From the NCBI GenBank assembly GCA_038087015.1, contig JASBNA010000038.1, forward strand, positions 391,885 to 455,884: 64,000 nucleotides of DNA. The letters run 5' to 3'. Source of the DNA: Cerrena zonata (Eukaryota > Basidiomycota > Agaricomycetes > Polyporales > Cerrenaceae). Positions 56,259 to 64,000 of this stretch are shown here, in pieces. A model generated the notes under the pieces. The model made no database searches. It was not told where the DNA came from and was given only the letters and a program-made list of their open reading frames with translations. Position 1 is the stretch's first letter, and the number at the start of each line of letters is the position of its first letter. Made by a program: the position numbers and the translations under genes.

Positions 56259-57214
56259 TTAGGCAACGATGAGGCCAGAGGCTGTACCGTTGGTAATTGC
56301 AGCATCGTGAGCCCTAGCGAGCAACCCATACTCTGGGAGATAACTGGAATTATTTCGATGAGTGTTTATGGATAAGACAGACTACGGTGCACAACAACTT
56401 ACGTGTCAAAGAATGGGAGCAATTCGGTAGCACCGGGAGTATTGCGCCAATCCCTCATGAGTTCAAGAGCGACAGCAAACATAGAAAGGACCTGAACACC
56501 GGCATCGCGCATACGGTCGTTAGCCTCACGGGCGGTCTTCTCGTCGAAGGTGCCAGAGGCATCGCTGTTGGCGAAGACAGCGTAACCCTCCTCAAGCAGA
56601 GACAAAGCAAGGAAGGTTGTGCAGACCTGTATTCTAGAACTTAGATACGGCTCCATAAGTGACATATCTTAAAGACTTACGTCAGTAGTAATACCAGCAA
56701 GGATGACTTGCTTTTTCCCAGTAGCTTTGACGGCAGCCTTGAACTGAGAGTTATCCCAGGCGTTGACTTCACCGTTACGTTTGATGAACGAAGCGTTGGG
56801 GTGTAAAGCGATGATCTCCTGAGGAAGAGGACCGTTGGGGCCTACAAAAAATAAACATGAATGGTCTAGTCTTTCATATGATAACGAGGGAGATTTAAAT
56901 CATACCTGTCTCAGCACTGGTGGTCAAGATGGTCGGCAAGTTGAAGATCTTTCCGAGGGTGGCATGGGCCAGAATGCTACTCTTGAAAGCAACGGGGTGT
57001 TGGTCACGGCTCAGCTGGAAGAGACCCTCCTGGTGGTCTACAACGAGCAAAACGGAGTTGTTTTTGTCGATCCTCTCATACTTGTATCCAGCGACTGAAA
57101 GAATTGAAAACTTATCAGTATGGGTTCAGCCAGAGCTCAACTGCTGGACATACCGATCGTGCTGAGGGCAAGAACGATGGCAGAAAGAACAACAGAAGAG
57201 GAGCGGAAGAGCAT
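56259..57214 (-). CDS. Secreted isochorismatase-like cysteine hydrolase
   Basis: Member of the isochorismatase/nicotinamidase superfamily, YcaC-like branch. It starts MLFRSSSVVLSAIVLALSTI at 57214, a signal peptide, so the product is probably secreted. Five or so exons in phase follow. The catalytic triad of the fold is visible: Asp in LLVVDHQEGLFQL, Lys in NASFIKRNGEVN, and Cys in LAGITTDVCTTFLA. The C-terminus is NGTASGLIVA, stop at 56259-56261. Substrate is unknown; most fungal relatives are annotated only by fold. Secretion of a cysteine hydrolase of this type is unusual, since the fold usually serves cytosolic metabolism. Confidence 0.88.
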
Positions 57215-58058
57215 CTTAGTAGAGCTAGCTAGGATTTTGAGAAAACAGTTCTTTCGATGGCTGGATGAAGTCGAGGACCGATGGTAAGACTCCTCCAATT
57301 GGCCTGCCTTTTATATCGAAACCTAGGATGCGACATTCGCAAAAAACAATACGCTTCAACGTCGTTCGACGGCGACTCTGTCAGCATTTAGAACCGCTAC
57401 AGCCGCAATCAAGGATACCAAGGTACGTTTCAGGAAAGCGTCTTCCTAATGTGGGCCAAAACAGGCTCCGGTCACTACACGAACCAATCACTGCTTGGAG
57501 GAGCAAACATCGAAAAAGGAAACTCACTATAATTCATTGATGTGAGTGCACGTAAGCGCGTTGTCAACGACCTCCTTCAATAGCTTGAACGACCACAGTC
57601 GCCGTACGAACACCGTACACCTTCAATGTTAGCTGACGTTGTCAAATTGGATGCAATTAGACTTGTGATTTTGTGAGGTTCGTAGTTCGGGAAAAACTAT
57701 ACAGCAGAATTGCGTTGTTCCTTGACCACGACGAAGGACTGTTGGCAAGCAAATCGGAGTAAATGACATCGGCGACTGTGAGAAGACAAGTGCAAGTACT
57801 CCATTGGGAGATATGTAGACCAATCAGATATCGAGACACCAAAAAAGATTTGTATGCTGTTGTTATACCGAGACAAAGGTGATTGGTCGACGAGTTTGAG
57901 ATTCATATGAATGTGATGACATTGCCTTCAGGAATTGTCACTTGTTGCACCATTGTTCCGGATTTGAGGTCTCCGGTTGGCTACTATCGCAGCAAGGAAA
58001 GCAAATAAATGAGGATACACATACAATACACGATCAATAGTAAGTAATATAAGCAACT
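57215..58058. other. Intergenic, promoter of the isochorismatase-like gene
   Basis: 0.84 kb between the isochorismatase-like start and the PRP46 3' end, both on the minus strand. A minus-strand TATAAA-like site lies at about 57310-57317. Short frames here have no motif. Confidence 0.45.
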
Positions 58059-59703
58059 CTATTGCGCTTGCTCAGCGTACACCTATTTTCGACAAACGGT
58101 TAGAATATTAGATCGACCATGGAACAACAGATAAGTACGTACCTTGATCGTCTTGTCTGCGCCACCAGTAATAAGACGAGTACCTGTCATATCGAACGTC
58201 GAGCAGAAAACACCCGCTTCTGCTTCGAGCGAGCCAGGTTGGGGTATATCATCGAGGTTCTGGAAAGCGGTTCCAGTATCGTAATCCCAGAATGACAGGG
58301 TGCCATTGTCACCTGTATGATATGTAAATATAACGTTGCCAAATACCATAAGTTTCTGGGAAATTGAGCGTACCTCCGGAGAAGAAGACACCTTCTGAGT
58401 TAACTGAAAGCGTATTTATAATGGCATTATGTCCACTGAAGTTGAAGACGAATGCTCCCTCGGGGCATTTCCACTTTTTGATATTGTTTCCTCCAGCTGA
58501 CGCTGAGGCGAACGAGTACTCTGTTGGATGAATAGCAAGAGCTCGAACGGACTTTTTGTGATGTGTCAAAGTCACCATCGTTTTGCCGGCTGCTAAATCC
58601 CATAGTCTATTCGCATTGTCAGTTCAGGATAGAATGATTATGGTTCCAAAAGACACATACCGAACAGTTGAGTCCATCGACCCAGTAATGACTTGAGGAT
58701 CTGACTCTTGACATTTGACATCGGCAACAGTGGCGGTATGGCCAGAGAGGACGTGAATTTGAGCTTTGGTTCGCATATCCCATACTCGAGCTGACGCGTC
58801 TCGTCCGGAAGTAACAAGGACATCGAGTGTTGGGTGCAAACTGAGAGCGTACACTCCGGACAAGTGGCCATGGTAATGTCGGATGACTTTGTTAGCTTCA
58901 AGATCCCAGCATTTCACCATCTAGTACGGTTAATTGAATATATCATTTCAGAAAAAGAAGGATGTGACGTACCTTGTCTTCACCACACGAAAACAAATAA
59001 GGATGCCGCGGTGAGATAGCCAGTCCACGTACAGTCGAGATATGACCCGTCAGTGACAATTTCAGCTCGCCTGACGCTAGATCCCAGATTTTGATGACAC
59101 GATCCCCAGCACCTGTCGCAAACCACTGGTTTCCCGGCTCTACGGCAACACTCCGAACCCAACCCAAGTGCCCTGAGATGACACGCATAAGTTTCCATGG
59201 CGGGTGATATGTTGGCTTGATGGTACGCGTAGTCTTGTGTAGTTGAAGCGCTTTCGAGAGGTTACTTGATGAAGAGAATGTGGATGGTTGAGGAGTAGGA
59301 GTATTATCAATTGCAGCAATTAGCTGGCCTGCATCCGAAGCTGTAAAATTATGTCAGATATCTTTCGCATTTCTTTCGCGTACAAAGGAGGGGGATACGT
59401 ACGACCAGCCGTAATCATCTTTCTCTGTTCTTTTGGTCGTGACGGACCAACTGGGCCTTGTTGCGAAAGCAATGATGCCGGAAGCTCCTTGTAGTCTCTG
59501 TATTCATCATAAATCTTGACTGAAAGACGGAGTCGTGCACTACAAAAGTGTTAGGGTCCCAAAGGGTATGAAATTCGAATTGTTTCTCACCTTTTCTCCT
59601 CTTCTCTTATACTATCATCAATACTTGACGCAAAAACCGCGTGTGTTCTCTTCCCGCTGACTTTCAGGAGAGGATTTAGAGGTGGTAGTGTTGCTTGAGC
59701 CAT
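58059..59703 (-). CDS. PRP46: WD40 splicing factor PLRG1/PRP46
   Basis: Component of the Prp19-associated (NTC/CDC5) complex of the active spliceosome. It starts [20 protein letters not shown] at 59703. The N-terminal region (about 1-140) is mostly disordered and includes [20 protein letters not shown], the usual entry to the propeller in this family. Seven WD repeats follow, for example [20 protein letters not shown] then [22 protein letters not shown] with [36 protein letters not shown]; and a last one, [19 protein letters not shown], stop at 58059-58061. Five to seven introns split the repeats. No frame break was found. The repeat order and N-terminal motif separate it from Prp19 and other WD40 proteins. 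Confidence 0.93.
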
Positions 59704-60218
59704 CGCAGCCAGTGTATGTGTGCACAAATAATATTGCAGTTTTGTTCGAAGCGAGAGCCAAGGCCAATAGTTACTGGTATTGGTGCAGTTAGGTACGTGC
59801 TATAACTCGGAACCGTGTCTGGAGATGATGCTCAGCTACCAGTGTTGGTCGTTTAAAGTTGAAACGAAGTAGGTTGTAAGCGCCTGGGACAACAAGACGC
59901 CCATTGGGCTCACGCCGGTTCAACTCCGACTCGGAGAATAACATTCAGCTTCAAAACCCTCACGAGAATTGGTATATATCTTCCGTGTGAGTTGTTCGTA
60001 TATGTGACTAAAAATCACACCGCTAAAGTGCGCTCAGGTCTGCATATCATCTCCATGGAACTAAAATCTACATGAAAAATAGTACAAGAAAAATAGCGGA
60101 CTAGTCTTGGGTTTCATCTGATCATACCATAGTTAAGGGCTTTATGAATGATTATTTAAGTCCCGCGGATCCGTCCCTAGAAAGCAAGAGACTTAAAAGG
60201 TTAACTATCTCAGGATAT
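59704..60218. other. Intergenic, nothing recognised
   Basis: 515 bases between PRP46 (start 59703) and the 3' end of the secreted beta-rich protein. It should hold the PRP46 promoter. No repeat or open frame stands out. Confidence 0.5.
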
Positions 60219-60970
60219 TTAGGACATACCACATTTCGTTTCATGAGTATCATACTCAACATCGTCAGTGGGAGTCAGTTCAGTAACTTCCGTACCAGTA
60301 TACCACTGCAATTGAGGTCTCTCTCAATAGCTGTATGACTATGATATAGAAAAGACACGCACGATATAATGTCCGGCGACGCGATCGCCATAGTTGACCT
60401 GGACATTGCCGGTCTGAGATTTGTGTAATATGCCCGCCACTTGTACGACTTGTCTACCGGGCGATACAACATACATTGTTGAACGAGATGTTGTTATGCT
60501 GGTAGATTGGGATGAGCTAGCGCCACCCCCAATCTGAATGCCTTCTATGTTGATACCGATGTTCGCATCAACACTGTAGCCAGTGGTAACAGTCTGTGAG
60601 CCCCCGATAGTGATGGTAACTGGCTGGGTACCTCCACCACAACTGTTCATAATGATATCCCGATTAGCGTTGAGAACACATAGTAGGAAGGAAATCATAC
60701 TTCAACTGTGGATCTCCTAGGATGGCCCAGAGTCGGATATCAGGATTATTCTTGATATCGATCAGAGTGCACCGATCGGCCCTCTCGACATTGGGCGAGC
60801 CTAGATATGGTCAGAGGGTACAAAGGCCGGTGGGTATGTGAGTAGAAAGTACCTGCAGCTCCAGGGCATGACAGAAATAGATCTTGTACACTAGGGCCTT
60901 CATCCCGTCGAAACTCGGGTAAAGCGAAAACACAACCTAGGAAAGCTGTAAGAATGACAAAGGAAATCAT
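60219..60970 (-). CDS. Small secreted beta-rich protein of unknown function
   Basis: Four exons, in phase: the first from 60970 encodes MISFVILTAFLGCVFALPEF, a signal peptide and mature start; the last, after an acceptor near 60310, ends KCGMS with the stop at 60219. About 200 residues, with four to five Cys (SCPGAAG, DRCTLID, NCGGG, TKCG) likely forming disulfides. The middle is a long alternating Ser/Thr/hydrophobic stretch (GYSVDANIGINIEG, then GGGASSSQSTSITTSRST), strongly suggestive of extended beta hairpins. No family is recognised. Such alternation occurs in several extracellular beta-folds, so no function is assigned. It is the last cellular gene before the repeat array. Confidence 0.75.
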
Positions 60971-61457
60971 GTCGATATTTGAGATGGGTAGTTTGGTGTA
61001 TAGGCAGACAAGCAGTAGGGTCTATTTATATGTGCCAAACTATGTGTTTAGGTTCTTCGATGGGATATAGGATGACTTGTTTCAGCATTGTGCGTTTAAA
61101 GTCTGCATTTGCTGTGATATGACACTAGTACCTGACAGAATTATATATAATCCTGTACAGGAGTGCAGGGGTCCATTTGCAGATTATGCAGAGCTATTAT
61201 ACTGGATATGACAGTGCACAAAACATAATAATGGTAGATATAATGGAGAGGAGTTATGGTATATATTATAGTGGTTTGGCAAGCAGTATTTATAAGAGCA
61301 GAGGGCATTATAATGAGGGGTACCTATATCATGATAGTATTATAATTGAGTCTCCAGCACAATCTGAGCATATTATATCTACAAGCAAGCAGAGATTATA
61401 GAACAGGTGCTGATACTATAATGGTTGATCACACTGGATATATGATATTCTTGTCCT
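60971..61457. other. AT-rich stretch between the secreted protein gene and the repeat array
   Basis: 0.49 kb, with rising AT content and many TATA/ATATAT runs toward the array. TATTTATA at 61022-61029 could be the TATA region of the secreted protein gene (minus strand, about 55 bases before its ATG). No gene recognised. Confidence 0.45.
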
Positions 61458-63200
61458 GCATGCAGTGATTATAAAACTGTAGTCCTATAATCACTGCTCT
61501 CACCATCTCTATAATTATTTCCCCAGTCAACCAGTGGTTATAATGGCTTGATTTTCATTATAACCACTGCCCTCAGCACCTCCATAATTATTTCCCCAGT
61601 CAAGCAGTGGTTATAGTGACTTGTGATCCACTATAACCACTGCTCTCACCATCTCCATAATTATTTCCCTGCTCAACCAGTGGTTATAATGGCTTGAGCT
61701 CCACTATAACCACTGCCCTCACCATCTCTATAATTATTTCCCCACCCAACCAGTGGTTATAGTGACTTGAGCTCCACTATAACCACTGCTCTCACCATCT
61801 CTATAATTATTTCCCCACTCAACCAGTGGTTATAGTGACTTGTGATCCACTATAACCACTGCCCTCACCATCTCCATAATTATTTCCCCAGTCAAGCAGT
61901 GGTTATAGTGACTTGTGATCCATTATAACCACTGCTCTCACCATCTCTATAATTATTTCCCCAGGCAACCAGTGGTTATAATGGCTTGAGCTCCACTATA
62001 ACCACTGCTCTCACCATCTCTATAATTATTTCCCCACTCAACCAGTGGTTATAATGGCTTGATTTTCATTATAACCACTGCCCTCAGCACCTCCATAATT
62101 ATTTCCCCAGTCAAGCAGTGGTTATAGTGACTTGTGATCCACTATAACCACTGCTCTCACCATCTCCATAATTATTTCCCTGCTCAACCAGTGGTTATAA
62201 TGGCTTGAGCTCCACTATAACCACTGCTCTCACCATCTCTATAATTATTTCCCCACTCAACCAGTGGTTATAATGGCTTGATTTTCATTATAACCACTGC
62301 CCTCAGCACCTCCATAATTATTTCCCCAGTCAAGCAGTGGTTATAGTGACTTGTGATCCACTATAACCACTGCTCTCACCATCTCCATAATTATTTCCCT
62401 GCTCAACCAGTGGTTATAATGGCTTGAGCTCCACTATAACCACTGCCCTCACCATCTCTATAATTATTTCCCCACCCAACCAGTGGTTATAGTGACTTGA
62501 GCTCCACTATAACCACTGCTCTCACCATCTCTATAATTATTTCCCCACTCAATCAGTGGTTATAGTGACTTGTGATCCACTATAACCACTGCCCTCACCA
62601 TCTCCATAATTATTTCCCCAGTCAAGCAGTGGTTATAGTGACTTGTGATCCATTATAACCACTGCTCTCACCATCTCTATAATTATTTCCCCAGGCAACC
62701 AGTGGTTATAATGGCTTGAGCTCCACTATAACCACTGCTCTCACCATCTCTATAATTATTTCCCCACTCAACCAGTGGTTATAATGGCTTGATTTTCATT
62801 ATAACCACTGCCCTCAGCACCTCTATAATTATTTCCCCAGTCAACCAGTGGTTATAGTGGCTTGAGCTCCACTATAACCACTGCCCTCAGCACCTCCATA
62901 ATTATTTCCCCACCCAACCAGTGGTTATAGTGACCTGTGATCCATTATAACCACTGCTCTCACCATCTCTATAATTATTTCCCCAGGCAACCAGTGGTTA
63001 TAATGGCTTGATTTTCATTATAACCACTGCTCTCACCATCTCTATAATTATTTCCCTGCTCAACCAGTGGTTATAATGGCTTGATTTTCATTATAACCAC
63101 TGCCCTCAGCACCTCCATAATTATTTCCCAGCTTAAGCACTGGTTATAATAAAGCTCAAGCTATTATAATGACTGCTCTGACAACTTGCATAATATCATA
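61458..63200. repeat. Tandem array of a 73-bp unit, each containing a stem-loop
   Basis: Twenty-two full units of exactly 73 bp lie between 61531 and 63136, with one degenerate unit at each edge (about 61462 and 63137). Each unit opens with a near-perfect inverted repeat: CAGTGGTTATAGTG, a loop of about 10 bases, then CACTATAACCACTG. A spacer follows (for example CTCTCACCATCTCTATAATT, then ATTTCCCCA). In many units the stem changes on both sides together (ATAATG with CATTAT, ATAGTG with CACTAT). Unit variants form a higher-order pattern (see next entry). The array ends about 150 bases from the 3' end of a KDZ transposase gene, so it may be a subterminal part of that element. Confidence 0.95.
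61531..62771. repeat. Higher-order repeat: seven units duplicated 730 bp apart
   Basis: Units at 61531, 61604, 61677, 61750, 61823, 61896 and 61969 recur in the same variant order at 62261, 62334, 62407, 62480, 62553, 62626 and 62699, an offset of ten units. They are near identical; I noticed one substitution (CCAG to TCAG at 62553). The three units between (62042, 62115, 62188) repeat the first two variants and the last. This shows block duplication by unequal exchange. Confidence 0.9.
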
Positions 63201-63349
63201 CATCTCTTATGACCTATCATAATCACAATCCCCTACCATAATGACTCCCCTTCTTTCATGATATTACAACTTTCTAAGCACTTATCCATCTCATTTTACC
63301 CCTACACAACAGCTTTTTTATACCTCTATTGTGATCCTGATACCAAATG

Positions 63350-64000
63350 TTACATTGCATCTTTCATCTCCATATCTACATCCTCATCTTCATCTGATAT
63401 TATCATCTCCTCTCTCTCCTCTCTCTCTTCCTCTTCCTCTTCCTGTTCACTTTCAGAGCTTTCATCTTCCTCCTGGTCTGCTTCCTCTGCCGTCTTTGCC
63501 AACTGCCATAGAGATGGAATCTGTGGCATCTTGGCATACTTTGCTTGCCATGGTGTTTGTATTTGAAGCTTCTTCAATATTTCTGACCACTGTGCAGCAA
63601 ACCTCTGCTGAAGCCTGTCAAAAACCATTGCCTGCTTTTCAGAATAAGCTGTTAGACCACTGAGAAGTGAAGCATCTACTGAGTCCTGTCTCAGTTTGCC
63701 TTTGGATCTCCACCAAGCAGCTTTCCAGCTGAAATACTCCAAAACTCTTCTCATCTCCTCTTGTAAAAGTATAACCTCCTCTGACCATCTTTGAGCTCTT
63801 GCCTTGGTTTTTGCCCACTCTACTCTCATTGCCTCCAATGTTTCTTCATCTGTAGAGTCAGAGGTCAGATTTGAAATACCTGGAATTAACCAAATCCAGG
63901 ATTGCTCTCTTCTTCCCTCACTCTGACCCTCCTCCTCAGGATCTCTACCAGGCCCTCGGATATCTTCATCATGGAGAACCTTTAGCTGTAATGACCATTC
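63350..64000 (-). CDS. KDZ-type transposase, C-terminal part (runs off the window)
   Basis: Open frame from the window edge to a stop at 63350. The block VEWAKTKARAQRWSEEVILL then QEEMRRVLEYFSWKAAWW, plus GLTAYSEKQAMVFDRLQQRF, matches my memory of the C-terminal region of Kyakuja-Dileera-Zisupton (KDZ) transposases, a DNA-transposon group abundant in agaricomycetes. Upstream, GRREQSWIWLIPG also fits. The end is a run of Glu/Asp (SESEQEEEEEEREEREEMII), common in these proteins. The catalytic DDE-type core lies outside the window. The frame is open throughout, so this copy may be recent. The start shown is the window edge, not the true start. Confidence 0.75.
   Translation of the reverse strand, partial: EWSLQLKVLHDEDIRGPGRDPEEEGQSEGRREQSWIWLIPGISNLTSDSTDEETLEAMRVEWAKTKARAQRWSEEVILLQEEMRRVLEYFSWKAAWWRSKGKLRQDSVDASLLSGLTAYSEKQAMVFDRLQQRFAAQWSEILKKLQIQTPWQAKYAKMPQIPSLWQLAKTAEEADQEEDESSESEQEEEEEEREEREEMIISDEDEDVDMEMKDAM

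Noticed and set aside
60219..60970. Assignment of the secreted beta-rich protein to a pore-forming family
   Set aside because: The alternating Ser/Thr pattern occurs in several unrelated extracellular folds; without a profile or structure match a toxin label is not justified.
61458..63200. Regularly spaced repeats resembling a CRISPR array
   Set aside because: The whole 73-bp unit repeats, so there are no unique spacers. The host is a fungus, and no cas genes are present. It is a tandem satellite.

Overview
The window is nuclear DNA of a filamentous basidiomycete, most likely an agaricomycete. Nearly every gene is split by 45-75 bp GT-AG introns. The gene set is typical of mushrooms: a basidiomycete-type seven-helix membrane protein, LRR/F-box-like proteins, an RGG-tailed Argonaute, a copper amine oxidase, and a KDZ-type transposase beside a tandem-repeat array. 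I saw no tRNA, rRNA or CRISPR array. Gene models were built by hand from splice sites, reading phase and family conservation; none was checked by a database search.

Left part (1-24 kb): a partial unknown gene; a divergent spliceosome pair (cyclophilin H and DIB1, both tri-snRNP proteins); a BCS1-like AAA ATPase; a rhodanese fusion; three paralogous genes for tiny MG-starting membrane proteins whose first coding exon is only the ATG; a copper amine oxidase; LTO1 (Fe-S delivery to Rli1); a WHI2-like BTB protein; and a MED25-VWA-like protein.

Middle (24-44 kb): a second functionally linked divergent pair, DPH3/KTI11 and mitochondrial MTO1, both tied to wobble-uridine chemistry; a large unknown helical protein; a DUF2470 membrane protein; a stretch of orphan exon-like fragments; a seven-helix membrane protein; an APC-family permease; and an FMO/Baeyer-Villiger-like oxygenase with a long disordered insert.

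Right part (44-64 kb): Argonaute; a secreted protein with four H-x-R-D-F repeats; the CAAX protease STE24; an unknown coiled-coil protein; a short-chain dehydrogenase abutting a 5'-truncated LRR gene; a secreted isochorismatase-like hydrolase; the splicing factor PLRG1/PRP46; a secreted beta-rich protein; and an array of about 22 copies of a 73-bp unit, each holding a stem-loop, next to the 3' part of a KDZ transposase.

Four otherwise well-conserved genes (cyclophilin H, permease, dehydrogenase, LRR gene) each carry one 1-base indel. Three of these lie in a homopolymer or short base run. This looks more like uncorrected long-read assembly error than gene death, and it should be kept in mind when reading the models.
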